NCBI GenBank assembly: GCA_963978895.1
Contig: OZ022242.1
Coordinates: 24,407,663-24,471,662 of the forward strand
Reading direction: 5' to 3'
Length of the DNA: 64,000 nucleotides
DNA from: Erpobdella octoculata
Lineage: Eukaryota > Annelida > Clitellata > Hirudinida > Erpobdellidae
Position 1 is the first letter of the stretch, and every line of letters begins with the position of its first letter. Position numbers and translations under genes: made by a program. The notes under the pieces are model-generated. The model was not told the DNA's origin. It ran no database searches and saw only the letters and a program-made list of their open reading frames with translations. Of the stretch, positions 44,733-55,766 are shown piece by piece.

Positions 44733-45845
44733 ATGTCTGACACAGAAAAATTCATTGCGATGGGACAGGCTCTGGGCTATTTCTGAGAGGAATTGAAGAA
44801 TTTTGTCAAAGAATTAAAAGATGAAGAAAGGGTTAAGAGAATAGAGGAGCGGGAAGAAAAAAAGGCTCAGCAGGAAGAAAAAAAGGCTCAGCAGGAGCGG
44901 GAAGATAAAATAGCACAACAAGAACGGGAAGAGCGGGAACGGGAACGGGAAGAACGGGAACGTGAACGTGAACATGAAGAAAAAAAGGCTCAGCAAGAAA
45001 GGGAAGAGCGGGAGAGACAGAGGCAACAAGAGTTAGAACTTAAAAAGATGGAAATTGAATCTCAAAAACCAAAAGAGAGCAAGGGGTCAATGGATGAAAC
45101 AAAGATTCCATATCCAAAGTTCTCGGAAGGTGACGACGTGGACGCTTTTCTTCTCCGTTTTGAGGCATTGGCCACGGTAAATGATTACCCAAAAAAGGGT
45201 TGGGGAATGCTTCTGGGTTCTCTGCTAAGTGCGAAGACATTGGAAGTGTTTGGCCAACTCAGCGATAGTCAGATGCAGGATTACGGGTCGGTAAAAGAGG
45301 CACTCCTTCGTCGTTTTGGGAAGTCGGCAGAAGACTACCGCATAAAGTTTCGAGAGTCAAAGCTTGAACCAGAAGAGACCTCAGGCGCTGGGTGGATCTC
45401 GCGGGTACAAGAAACTTGTTGTTTTTGTTTTTAAAAGAGCAGTTCTTTGGAAAGTGTCCGTCGGGAATGGCTGAATATTTGTTGGAGAAAAAAAGCGGTG
45501 ACGTCAATGAGTTAAGTCGCTGGGTCAACAAGTACAATCAAGCTCACCCAGTCAAAAGCTTGGCAAAAGTCGAAAACATAAGCAGGATTAGCGGAAATCG
45601 TAGTCAACCAGACATTGACTCGGGAATGGTTGGACCACGCTGTTACAATTGCAATAAGCTGGGCCATATGGCAAAGGATTGTCATCAAGCTGGACATTTG
45701 GCTAGGGACTACAGGCAAGGCACTCAAGCAACTCCAGTCATGTGCCAAACGCGTAGAGAGGCCACCATGACACCACCATGCAAAGACTCTGGAGTAGTGA
45801 ATGCATGCGCGGCCATGGTGATGGAAGGTAAAATGAATGAGGTCC
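44733..45845 (+). pseudogene. Gag protein with coiled coil, SCAN-like capsid and zinc knuckle
   Basis: ATG at 44733, TGA at codon 18. The frame reopens with a Glu/Arg/Gln-rich coiled coil (KKAQQEERE-type repeats to about 45050), then a capsid region: LLSAKTLEVFGQLSDSQMQD, LLRRFGKSAEDYRIKFRES, a frameshift near 45420, and FLKEQFFGKCPSGMAEYLLE. It ends with CYNCNKLGHMAKDC (CCHC knuckle). The capsid pattern resembles the SCAN domain, which was proposed to derive from a Gmr1-like gypsy Gag. Pol is missing: at about 45846 the sequence changes to an unrelated RT relic. Confidence 0.8.
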
Positions 45846-47412
45846 AATTAAAATGTGGCTGCTTTTCACAATGTTCCAGAATTCTTCATCGATGTTCTAC
45901 AACAGTATTTTTGCCGTTTTAGGCTACATCTGTCAACATCGACGTGCTCCACAGTGTGGTTCAACTTGCGGGTCGGAATTGCTATGGGGTGTTCAATTTC
46001 TCCCATCCTATTTGTACTGGCTATGCAATTATTGCTCGGTTCGATTGCATCATGCCGTCGATAAAAGCCTTCATGGACGACACTACTCTTATCTTGAATC
46101 ACTGCGGCGAAATGCGTCGTATTCTTCAAATTTTCAACGACTTGTTGTCCTGGTATGGAATGAAGTTCAAGCCAACCAAATTGAGAAGCCTTTCTTTGCG
46201 ACAAGGAGAGATTGATGGTTTTGTCTCATTCTCGGTGGCTGGTTGCGAGATCCCAACAATCCAGCAAGAGCCTGTGAAAAACTTAGAAAGATGGTACAAC
46301 GTCTGTATGAATTATGTGAATCAGGGCTTGATTGAGGACCTGAGGAAAATCAATTCAACCGAGCTCCAGGGAAAGTTCAAGGTATGGCTGGTTCAGTTTG
46401 TTTTGATACCGAGGTTGCTATGGTCATTAACCATCTATGAGATTTGTTTATCTCAAGTGGAGCGAATGGAAAAGAAAATGAACTGCTGTATTCGGAAATG
46501 GCTAGGACTTCCACCGGCGTTCTTCATTCTTCTTTTTTTTTCATAATAGTTTATAGTCCTTTACACCAGGTGTTTTAAGACTCTAATGGCTGTATGTAGG
46601 AAGCACTTAAGTACTTCCTGTCGTGGATCAGAATTTGATCCTTTTTACTTTTCCTTCCTCCTTTCTCCAGGCTTGGGACTGGCTCGCAATTAGCGAGGCG
46701 GAGTTCTTCCACCGGCGTTAACAACTTTAGCTTTATATAGTAAGACAGCTAAGTTAGCACTTCCATTCAAGTCCCTAGTAGAAGAGTACAAGATTAGCAA
46801 GATACGGACAGAGTTGATGCTGGACAACTCTTCAGACCGATGTATCGTGAATGTGGGCGCAGCAGTTGGATCGGGAAAAGGCTGGACTGCAGGGAGGGAC
46901 ATCCGCGAAGCCAAAGAATCTTTGCAATGGTCTGAAAAGCTCGGAGCAGTGCAACCGTGACGGCTCGGTCTGGGTTGGTTCCATCATGTGTGGTGGTCTA
47001 AGGCCTCGTCGCAGGAAAGGACAAACCTGATTATTCAAGACAGAAGGCGAGCAATGGAGTTGGAAAAGGTGCAGTTAGATGCTCAGATGTCGCAACAAGG
47101 CGATTGGACTAGATGGGAGGCGGCACTTGGGCCGCAGAAAGGCAAGTACGAGAAGAGAATCGTTGCTTGATGCGGCAAATGACTGGAGGATAGCAGCAGA
47201 CTTAAAAGATAAAGACTGCTTTCCGGAAATGGTTTGCAGCAGCAGTTTGGCCAATACGTTGATGTTCATCGAACTAACAGTGCCATGGGAAAACAACATG
47301 GAAGCCTCAAATATCTTGAAAGAAGAACGTTACAAAATCCTTGCCCAAGATTTGGAGCGTGCGGGATATAGAGTCGAGATTTTTCCAGTTGAAGTGGCAA
47401 TAGGGGTTTGAT
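45846..47412 (+). pseudogene. Relic of an unclassified RT-bearing element
   Basis: Frames 45855-46064 and 45944-46546 hold FIDVLQQYFCRF, VGIAMGCSISPILFVLAM (a GCSISP block in place of PQGS), then AFMDDTTLIL (catalytic DD) and LLSWYGMKFKPTKLRSLSL. After the SINE at 46522-46706 the relic continues with QQGDWTRWEAALG and ends IELTVPWENNMEAS and IFPVEVAIG. Many animal genomes contain predicted proteins of this pattern. The LTVPWE...PVEV end resembles the spacing of a nuclease core, but I could not confirm that. Confidence 0.65.
46522..46706 (-). mobile_element. SINE-like element sharing the I-type LINE 3' tail
   Basis: 185 bp, flanked by a perfect 13-bp duplication TTCCACCGGCGTT (46509-46521 and 46707-46719). 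On the - strand it ends gtcttaaaacacctggtgta... then aactattatgaaaaaaa, matching the 3' tails of the LINE copies at 948 and 4141 (gtcttaaaacac, ctataaac). Its 5' part (gcgagccagtcccaagcc) is not from the LINE parts visible here. Confidence 0.82.
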
Positions 47413-47887
47413 TTCAAAATAACTGCTACTTACAAACTGTAAGTGCTACAAATGTAAAAATTAGTATTTTGAAGTTTTGTGCCGGTTAAAAGTAGCTAAG
47501 TCCAGTTTATCATCGGCCGGGCCAAGCCGTTATTTTAGAGTCTTCACACGGGCCAGGCCAAACCTTAAATCAAAGTGGGACGGGCCGAGGTTTTTCACCA
47601 AATATATAGATATTTTAGTGATTTTAGGGTCTTCAGTTTGGCCGGGCCAAACCTGAGGTCAAGGTGGGCCGAAGTTTTTCATCAAGTATATAGAACTTCT
47701 AGGCCTGTAAAAATGGGCCGGGCCTAATTCAGACGGGCTGTGCCGGGCCAGGAGTTTGGGTTTTTAAAACGGGCTGGGCTAATTTGTCGACGGGCCGAGC
47801 CGAGACCTAAAAAAATGATCTCTAGTATGGATGCACGGTTCAAACTCTCTAATTTCATGCGAGCGAAGCCGCTACGGGCACTGCTAG
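47413..47887 (+). mobile_element. Helitron D, 5'-truncated, opposite orientation
   Basis: The 3' half of the same family as Helitrons A-C, ending GGGCACTGCTAG at 47887 followed by T. The 5' part with the 157-bp monomers is missing. Confidence 0.85.
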
Positions 47888-48067
47888 TACATACATACAT
47901 ACATACATACATACATACATACATACATACATACATACATACATACATACATACATACATACATACATACATACATACATACATACATACATACATACAT
48001 ACATACATACATACATACATACATACATACATACATACATACATACATACATACATACATACATACA
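47888..48067. repeat. (CATA)n array
   Basis: About 180 bp of near-perfect tetranucleotide between two Helitron copies. Confidence 0.97.
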
Positions 48068-49148
48068 CATTGGCCGTGCAATTCTCTAATCCATAGAGCC
48101 CTACACGAATTATTTTAGACCCGATTCGCCTTAGTTAGGCCCGAACTGACCCGTTTCATAAGCACAAAGATGCCTGGTCCGGTCCGTGATGACCTAGACT
48201 CAGTCAGTTTTAACGGGCACAAAACCTCAAAGCATGGTAACTAATTTTTCGAAAGATAAAAAAACACATATTTTATTATTTTTAACAAAAAAAAACACAT
48301 ATCTTATTATTTTTAACAAAAAAAACTAAATATTGAACTTTAATTTTTTTTGTACATTCTCAGTTTTCAAGTAAATAATCCTTTTCTCCACCCTGCATTT
48401 GTAGTCCTAAAAGTCAAAACATAAAAAAAACTGGTAAAACCTGTGTAACTTTATTTTTTAAGTAGTATATAAATACTAATTTATATATCTGAGTGTTTTC
48501 AGTTTCGGAGTGGCAGTTATTCTAAAAAAATACAACCCTGTTTTCCACCAAACATTTGAAGTACTAAAAACCATTTTTTTTTTAAATTTCTAAACATGTT
48601 TTTTCTTTTGTAACAATAATCTCGGTACTAAATTGCAAAACTTTCACATTTTTCGTTTTTGAAGTTTGTAATCAAATATTCTTTTTTTGCACCCCACATT
48701 TGAAGTCCTGGAAACCAAATTATCAAAAATTGGTAAAAACACGAATATCTTTAATTCTTGAGTAGATACTAAATACTAATTTTTACATCTGTAGCACTTA
48801 CAGTTTTTAAGTAACTGTTATTCTAAGAAACAAATAACCTTATTTTCCACCCCACATTTGTGGTACGGGGAACCAAATTTAAAAAATGATGAAACACGGA
48901 TTTTTTTGTTTTTTAGGAAAAATTTTAAAATCAAATTTCAAAACCTTTTCATTTTCGGTTTTCGAGATATGCGTTATCTTATAAAAAAATTTGTTTTCTT
49001 GTTTCATTCCATAAGGAGGAAAATTTAAAAATTACTTTCTTAATGGGTATAAAAGTAACATAAGTTCCAAATTTCACGTTCCTAGGATGAGGCGTTTTAG
49101 CTCGGTGTTGATTATCAATCAGTCAGTCAATCAGTCTATATATACAGA
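48068..49148 (-). mobile_element. Diverged Helitron E
   Basis: Same family, more decayed. Monomer points at 48399, 48556 (157 apart), 48700 and 48858. The 5' end is degraded (tctgtatatatagactg). The 3' CTAG end is missing next to the (CATA)n array. Confidence 0.75.
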
Positions 49149-49850
49149 TGAAAAAAATATAATTATCTCCATACAAATTCTTATATCTGTATGTTCTATC
49201 TTGTTGAATTTAAAAAAAACGTTTAACTAACATGTCGAAAATTTTGTATTTAAGTTAAATGATATTGAATGTAAAACAAGTGAAGCGAAAAACAAAGTTT
49301 TTTAAAAACACACTTTTATATAATCGATTGTGTAGGCCACATTCTGTTACATAAACAACGAGCATATTAGCTTAGATAATAATTAGCATAGACGAAAATA
49401 TCTAATTAAATTTTGTCCAATCGATCCGAAAATTTGATAGAATGCATTGTTAATCAGTTCGGAGGTATGTTTAAATTTTCAAGTTTCTAGCTCATCGGGA
49501 AATTAATTTAAAATCAATTGCAAATTTTGACTACAGATCGACAGACAGAGAAGTCAAGTTAAGTTTAAGTGTGTAAAAGTATGTTCTAGACAGTTAAATT
49601 TCAAAAAAACTCGAGACAGACCATTTGCAGATTTCTCATATAGACATACATAATCTCATTTGTATATATCTCTAGATACAAAAATATAATTATTTCCATA
49701 CAAGGTCTTATATATCTGTATGTTCTATCTAGTCAAGCTTAAAAAAACTTACAACAGACAAGTAAAAAAATGTGTATTTAAATTAAATGACATTGAATGC
49801 GAAAAAAGTATGTTCTAGCTAGTTAAATTTCAAAAAAACTTAAAGTAGAC
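49149..49850. repeat. Interspersed repeat family, two or three decayed units
   Basis: Units start aaaaatataattatctccatac and contain cttatatctgtatgttcta and caaaaaaac(t/g) segments, at 49153, 49680 and, in part, 49570. A related unit lies at 61208-61312. Non-coding. The Gmr1-like element inserted in the last unit. Confidence 0.65.
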
Positions 49851-50221
49851 TGTCACGCCCGCGTAAACGCAGGTGCGTGCCTGGATCTAACTTTGGGATT
49901 TCCGGCGCAGGTGGTGCAAGGGGTATTGCACAACGTTGCGTGTTTCGATTGTTGCGCGAATATTTGAACGTTTTAGCCTGTAGCCTGTAGCCTGGAGGGC
50001 TTGTATATATAAGGCTGTCGCGATCTACTTCTTCCCTTCTGGTTCTTGTTCGCCATTGTTCGCCATTGCTTGATCGAAGTTGAAACTGTTTTTTATATCT
50101 GTCGTGTTATTGCTGATAATTCTGATAATCTTGATTGATATTCGTGAAAGAGCGTCTTTAACTTTATTTCGACTTAAATTTTCTCCGGCATATCGACTAT
50201 CGCAAAGGCGAAGTCGTGACA
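49851..50221 (+). repeat. 5' LTR of the Gmr1-like element
   Basis: Contains a TATATATAA box at 50004-50012, a plausible promoter, and starts TGTCACG. A short gtgaattttt spacer separates its end from tggtggcaacgg, a possible primer-binding site. Confidence 0.95.
50004..50012 (+). promoter_or_regulatory. TATA box in the 5' LTR
   Basis: TATATATAA followed about 25 bp later by a pyrimidine-rich ctacttcttccc, a reasonable initiator region. The same is present in the 3' LTR. Confidence 0.5.
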
Positions 50222-50642
50222 GTGAATTTTTGGTGGCAACGGTGGTACGGTCAGTCGATACACCGATCAGTTTTGGGTGAGATTCGTCCTGGGCGATAGA
50301 GTTCATCGAGTTGGTGAAGTTCTACCGAGTTTGGTGATCTAACGACTTTGGCGGTATCCAGTGGTTTTGGCGGGATAAGCGGAATTCGACCGGGATCTGC
50401 AAAACCGACCAGGGATTCGACGCAAATCGACCAGATCAAGGAGGATCCTCACCGCAAGATCGACGATTGACGATTCAGTGCTGGAGAAAGAGTCCAGACA
50501 GTTTCAGACCGTTCAGTTCGACCACGTGGCGACATCCATTTCGCAAGGAGGGCCGATCCACATCTCAGGTTAGAGATTTTATCGTTGCCGGATTGCCCAG
50601 TTAGGTTTTTCTTTCTTTTTCTGTGTAGTAGGTTTCATAAAT

Positions 50643-53600
50643 ATGATTAGAACCCCTACGGTTGAAGAGTCAGTTGCGCAGGATAGTCCAACAGGGATCC
50701 TTAGCGAGGAGCACTATCAATTTGTTGATGATAGTCGGCGTCCACGTAGAGTTAGTGAAGATACTAACGTTAGCAAAAATTTCAAATCAGAATTAGCTGA
50801 GCGTAAGTTAGCATTGCGCGAAGCAGAATTGGCGGCTAAAGAAGCTAAGTTAGAAGAGGATAGGGCGAACCGTAGACTTGCTGAAGCTAAGTTAGAACAG
50901 GAGCGTAGACTCGCTGACGCTAAGTTAGAAGAGGATAGGGCGAACCGTAGACTTGCTGAAGCTAGGTTAGATGAAGATAGGGCAACCCGCAGACTCGCTG
51001 AAGCTAAACTAGAGCTGGAACGTGAAAGGATTCAGGACCACAATAGTCTTGAGGTTTCCTTATCCGTTCGCACTAGTCGCTTTCAAAATGCCATGAAGGG
51101 TATAATGGCGGAGTTTCCTTCAGATCCTGCTGCAATACCGGGATATTTTCAATATCTCGAGAATCAGTTTACATCATACCAAGTTGATGATGATGTGAAA
51201 CCCAAAATATTGCAGGCCCATTTGAATAATAGAGCTCGCTCAATCTTGAGTCGATTGACCATTGTTCAGTTAGGTGACTATGAGGAACTAAAGCAAATTC
51301 TATTGCAGGAATTTCGGGTCACTCCCAGTCTTTTAAGGGAGAGGTTTTATGCTGTAAAAAGGAGACCTGGTGAGACTTATTCACAGGTAGCTTCTGAATT
51401 ACACACAGCGTTATCGTATTATATTAAAAGTAGGAATATTGATGAGAATTTCCATCAATTAGTTAGTTTGATGTGTGCCGATAGGTTGAAACAACTAATG
51501 TCTCCCAGTTGTGCAGATTTTATTTTAACTCAGGAAAAGGATGATTGGTTAAATCATCTAGAGCTTTCACGCGTTGCGGATAGCTACATGGCCACACACG
51601 AGCATGAGACTAGACCGCCTCGATTCAACAACCAAAAACCAACAGATAAAGGGTCAGGGTCTCCCATTCCTAATAGAATGACTAAAATATCCATTGATCC
51701 TAATATGGATAAGGATAAAAAGTATGGATTATGCTTTAAATGCCATAAGAAGGGTCATTCGTTCAAGGAATGTCCTCTACACAAATTCCCTTCCTCAAAT
51801 TTACCTAATCCCAGAATTAATTGTTGTCAAACAGAAAATTCCTTTAATTGTCTCGGTGATAGGAAAACATTGGTTGATGATAAAAATTTGTCCTCTCAGT
51901 CAAAAAATTCCCTTAATTGTCTCGATGATAGGAAAACATTGGTTGATGATAAAAATTTGTCCTCTCAGTCAAAAAATTCCCTTAATTGTCTCGATGATAG
52001 GAAAACATTGGTTGATGGTAAAAATTTGTCTTCTCATTCAGAAAATTCCTTTAGAGGTCTCGTTGATAGGAAAATATTGTTTGATGGTCAAAAATCTTTT
52101 CCCTGTCCCGAAGCATGTCCCATTATAGATGTTGATGATTATCACATTAGGTCTTATGAGAATGTATTTATCGATCAATTACCATCTATTCCAGCTTTGA
52201 TTGATGGTGGTGCAGAAGTATGTTGCATTAGAGAAGATTTAATTAAATCTCTTCATCGGGTACCACATAAATTTATTAAATTATCTGGCCTTAAAGGTCA
52301 ACCAGAAATTGTAGGTTGTGTTAGATTAGTTGTTCGACCTGATCTTGTGGGCGATGACGTTGTGAACCTAGCACCCAAGGTTCGTGCATGGTTTGCTGTC
52401 GTCCCAAATCTTAATGAGCAAATTATTATCACTCCCTCCGTAAGCAACTTATTAAAAACGATATCATTGTATGATACCGTTGCATACCCTATTAAGAACA
52501 AACAAAATGCACATGACTCTGATGTGAATGTTCCCAGTCTTGAAATAACTAATTCACAATATTTTGTTTTAGATGAACCTCGTAATGATGAGCATAGTCC
52601 AGATGTTGCATTGATTCTAGGTGAAGGTGTTTCTCGTGCTGCTGACGCTAGGAAAGTTGATTCTCAGGCCGATACTTGTCAGGACATAGGTGCTTCTGTG
52701 GTTTCGGGTGATGATATTTGTCCAGGTGCTGATGCTAGGAAAGTTGATTCACAGACCGATACTTGTCAGGGCATAGGTGCTTCTGTAATTTCGGGTGATG
52801 ATATTTGTCCAGGTGCTGATGCTAGGAAAGTTGATTCACAGACCGATACTTGTCAGGACATAGGTGTTTCTGTAGTTGCGGGTGATGATATTTGTCCAGG
52901 TGCTGATGCAGGCGGAAGTGATTCACGAACCGACGCTCGATTTACAACCATTAACGATGATTGTCAGGGGGTAGACGATAGTAATGATCCCGATGCGTTT
53001 GCTAAAGAGCAACATGATTGTCCTTCACTGAAGTCCTTCTGGTTGCTAGGTATAGATAAGCGTAAAAACTTTTATATCGACCGGGGACTTTTGTTTCACA
53101 AGGAGAATCAGTGGGGTCATTCCATAAAACAGTTGTGTTTGCCCAGGAGTCGTATACTTGCAGTGTTACAGATGGGGCATGATGCTCCCTATTCGGGGCA
53201 CATGGCTGCCAAGAGTACACGGCAGCGTATTCGACTCAGCTTTTGGTTTCCCGATATGGAGAAACAAGTCCAAACCTATTGTGAGTCGTGCCCCGTATGC
53301 CAGTTAAGGGCACCTGTTAGAAAAAGAGATCGGGTCCCCATAACTCCCATACCACGGGGAGATGAACTACCATTTAATCATTTAGTTATGGATTGTATAG
53401 GGCCCATAATTCCAGCGGGTGATAGTGTGACTATCCGACCCAAGTACAATTATGCCCTGGTTGTTGTCGATTTGTTCTCTAGATGGCCGATGGCTTACCC
53501 ATTAAGGTCATTAGATGCTAAATCTGTATGTGAGATCCTTATTCAGATCTTTATGACGTTTTCCATACCGCGAATAATTAGTTCCGATTGTGGTACGAAT

Positions 53601-55766
53601 TTCAAAAATCAGTTAACGACGACTTTTCTTAAATGTTTGGGGTGCAGTCCTAGGTTTAACACCCCAGGGCATCCTGAAGCATCCGGGTTAGTGGAGAGGT
53701 GTAACCAGAGTCTTAAGAACATGATTTTTAAATTGGTTGAGGCACATCCTAAGGAGTGGTTCAAGGTTCTTCCTTTTGTATTATGGAGTTTACGTGAGAA
53801 ACCGTCATCTACAACTCATATTGCTCCTTATACATTAGTGTATGGTACTTTGCCGCGGGGACCACTTGCTATCCTCAGAGACTCTTGGAGTAACGAAAAG
53901 GAGTTACCTTTTCATTTAGGTAAAAATCCGTACAAATACTTAGCCGATCTCAGACAAAACCTACAATTAGCTAAGGAATTTGCTGAAATTGCAGGAGACC
54001 AAGAGCAGAGCAATTATGCACGAAAATATAACGTTAGGAGCAGTGATAGGTCTTTTTGTGTAGGTGACAGAGTAATAATTTTAGCACCTGTAAAAGGGGG
54101 GTCTAAATTTATGAAGAAATGGCAGGGTCCCGGGGTAATAGTGAAGGTGAAAGCACCATACTCTTATTTAGTGGAAATTGAGGGCTGTAAACACCATCTA
54201 CATGCAAATAAGATTCGGAAATACCATGACCGAATAGAAACCGCCATTAATAATAATTGTTCTGTAGTATACGAGAAGGACCACGAATTTGGTTTGATTG
54301 ATTTTCCAAGTAAGTTTGATCCTTATCAGGATAAACCTCCGAGTTGTAGGGCGGCAAAGGGCTGTTTTGACCATCTTTCGCAGGATTATCGCACACAATT
54401 ATGTGACATAATTGATGATTTTCCCGAGATATTCTCAGAATCATTAGGAGTTTGTTCTGTAGTATCTCACAAAATCGCGATTTCGCCTGACTTTACCCCC
54501 AAACACCTGAGAGCCTATAGAACCCCTGAATTGTTGAAGGTAGAAGTGGCTAATCAGATACAAGATATGCTTCGCCAGGGTGTCATTGTACCATCGCAGA
54601 GTCCTATGGTAAGCCCGATGGTTTGCGTTTTGAAGGGACCTAAGGGAGAAAAGGGGGTCCGTATAGCCATCGACTATCGTCATGTTAATCGTTATACGAA
54701 GGGAGACTGCTTTCCCATTCCCGATATCCCCAACGTACTTCAGAAGGTCGGCAGAGCAAAATTCATAAGCTGTTTTGATGCACGCAAAGGGTACTGGCAA
54801 ATTCCTATAGATCCGGAATCAGCATGGTTAACGGCATTTTCTTGTGAAGAAGGGTTGTTTGAGTTTCGCAGAATGCCCTTTGGTCTAAAATCGGCGGGAA
54901 ATACTTTCATGAGGGCGATATCGATGATCCTTCAACCAATAAGATCCTTTACGGAGCCGTTTATTGATGATTTTGCCGTTATTTCGTCTAGTTGGGAAGA
55001 ACACAAACTACATCTTTTGCAATTCTTCACCATCATTAAAAATGTAGGGTTGACCCTAAACCTGGAAAAATGTCGGTTTGTACAACCTAAGGTGGTATTT
55101 TTAGGACATGTCGTAGGTTCGGGGATTGTCGCACCTGATCCCGATAAAATAGCCATTGTACAAGAGATCAAACTTCCCACAAATAAAAAGGAAGTCAAGC
55201 GGATAATGGGGTTGTTCAGTTATTTCCGCAACTTCATACCCAATCTAGCCCAGACTGCCCATCCTATCACAGAGTTGACTAAAAAGGGTGTTCCCAACAA
55301 AATTCTTTGGGAAAGCAAACACCAGGTCGCCTTACAAAAACTCATAGACGACCTTACCAATGCTACAACCCTAAGCACAATTGATTATAGTAAAGGGTTT
55401 GGATTAGCAACGGATGCTAGTGGAGTGGCTGTTGGGTGTTGTTTGTTCCAGGGGAGTGGAGAAGGGGCAGAAGTCCCTATTGCTTTTGCCAGTCTGAAGT
55501 TAACCCCTACTCAGACGAGGTGGTCCACTATAGAGAGAGAGGCTTATGCTGTCGTGTGGGCTCTAAGTAAATTCAAATCCTGGATATTGTTATCTGAGAT
55601 CGTGATTTTTTCGGATCATAATCCTCTCACGTACCTTACCGAGTCAGTTTCCAAAAGCGCTAAATTGACTCGATGGGCACTTGCCATCCAGGAATTTAAT
55701 CTGACTTTCAAATATAGGTCAGGTAAACAGAATATAGTAGCTGACGTCCTGTCTCGATTAAATTAG
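50643..55766 (+). CDS. Gag-Pol polyprotein with Gag-PR-IN-RT-RH order
   Basis: Start Met at 50643. Residues 45-130: charged coiled coil of LAEAKLE/DEDRANRR repeats. About 150-310: capsid resembling a SCAN-like Gag (YEELKQILLQEFRVTPSLLR). About 362-376: zinc knuckle CFKCHKKGHSFKEC. About 400-485: four 23-residue repeats. About 518-526: protease LIDGGAEV. About 665-765: four 30-residue repeats. About 843-890: integrase HHCC. Catalytic D at VMDCIG (about 916), D at SSDCGTNF (about 980), E at SGLVERCNQ (about 1016). A GPG-type module near 1160. RT with IAIDYRHVN, FDARKGYWQI, FGLKSAGNTF and FIDDFAVI (about 1440). RNase H with ATDASG, EREAYAV and FSDHNPL. Ends ADVLSRLN. Gag and Pol share one frame, so Gag excess must come from another mechanism. 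The protease has DGG where DTG or DSG is usual. Confidence 0.93.
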   Translation: MIRTPTVEESVAQDSPTGILSEEHYQFVDDSRRPRRVSEDTNVSKNFKSELAERKLALREAELAAKEAKLEEDRANRRLAEAKLEQERRLADAKLEEDRANRRLAEARLDEDRATRRLAEAKLELERERIQDHNSLEVSLSVRTSRFQNAMKGIMAEFPSDPAAIPGYFQYLENQFTSYQVDDDVKPKILQAHLNNRARSILSRLTIVQLGDYEELKQILLQEFRVTPSLLRERFYAVKRRPGETYSQVASELHTALSYYIKSRNIDENFHQLVSLMCADRLKQLMSPSCADFILTQEKDDWLNHLELSRVADSYMATHEHETRPPRFNNQKPTDKGSGSPIPNRMTKISIDPNMDKDKKYGLCFKCHKKGHSFKECPLHKFPSSNLPNPRINCCQTENSFNCLGDRKTLVDDKNLSSQSKNSLNCLDDRKTLVDDKNLSSQSKNSLNCLDDRKTLVDGKNLSSHSENSFRGLVDRKILFDGQKSFPCPEACPIIDVDDYHIRSYENVFIDQLPSIPALIDGGAEVCCIREDLIKSLHRVPHKFIKLSGLKGQPEIVGCVRLVVRPDLVGDDVVNLAPKVRAWFAVVPNLNEQIIITPSVSNLLKTISLYDTVAYPIKNKQNAHDSDVNVPSLEITNSQYFVLDEPRNDEHSPDVALILGEGVSRAADARKVDSQADTCQDIGASVVSGDDICPGADARKVDSQTDTCQGIGASVISGDDICPGADARKVDSQTDTCQDIGVSVVAGDDICPGADAGGSDSRTDARFTTINDDCQGVDDSNDPDAFAKEQHDCPSLKSFWLLGIDKRKNFYIDRGLLFHKENQWGHSIKQLCLPRSRILAVLQMGHDAPYSGHMAAKSTRQRIRLSFWFPDMEKQVQTYCESCPVCQLRAPVRKRDRVPITPIPRGDELPFNHLVMDCIGPIIPAGDSVTIRPKYNYALVVVDLFSRWPMAYPLRSLDAKSVCEILIQIFMTFSIPRIISSDCGTNFKNQLTTTFLKCLGCSPRFNTPGHPEASGLVERCNQSLKNMIFKLVEAHPKEWFKVLPFVLWSLREKPSSTTHIAPYTLVYGTLPRGPLAILRDSWSNEKELPFHLGKNPYKYLADLRQNLQLAKEFAEIAGDQEQSNYARKYNVRSSDRSFCVGDRVIILAPVKGGSKFMKKWQGPGVIVKVKAPYSYLVEIEGCKHHLHANKIRKYHDRIETAINNNCSVVYEKDHEFGLIDFPSKFDPYQDKPPSCRAAKGCFDHLSQDYRTQLCDIIDDFPEIFSESLGVCSVVSHKIAISPDFTPKHLRAYRTPELLKVEVANQIQDMLRQGVIVPSQSPMVSPMVCVLKGPKGEKGVRIAIDYRHVNRYTKGDCFPIPDIPNVLQKVGRAKFISCFDARKGYWQIPIDPESAWLTAFSCEEGLFEFRRMPFGLKSAGNTFMRAISMILQPIRSFTEPFIDDFAVISSSWEEHKLHLLQFFTIIKNVGLTLNLEKCRFVQPKVVFLGHVVGSGIVAPDPDKIAIVQEIKLPTNKKEVKRIMGLFSYFRNFIPNLAQTAHPITELTKKGVPNKILWESKHQVALQKLIDDLTNATTLSTIDYSKGFGLATDASGVAVGCCLFQGSGEGAEVPIAFASLKLTPTQTRWSTIEREAYAVVWALSKFKSWILLSEIVIFSDHNPLTYLTESVSKSAKLTRWALAIQEFNLTFKYRSGKQNIVADVLSRLN

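Noticed and set aside
47724..48096. Frames of repeated Tyr/Met/Cys/Val or His/Thr/Ile/Tyr at the (CATA)n arrays here and at 56.6 kb
   Set aside because: Artefacts of the tetranucleotide.
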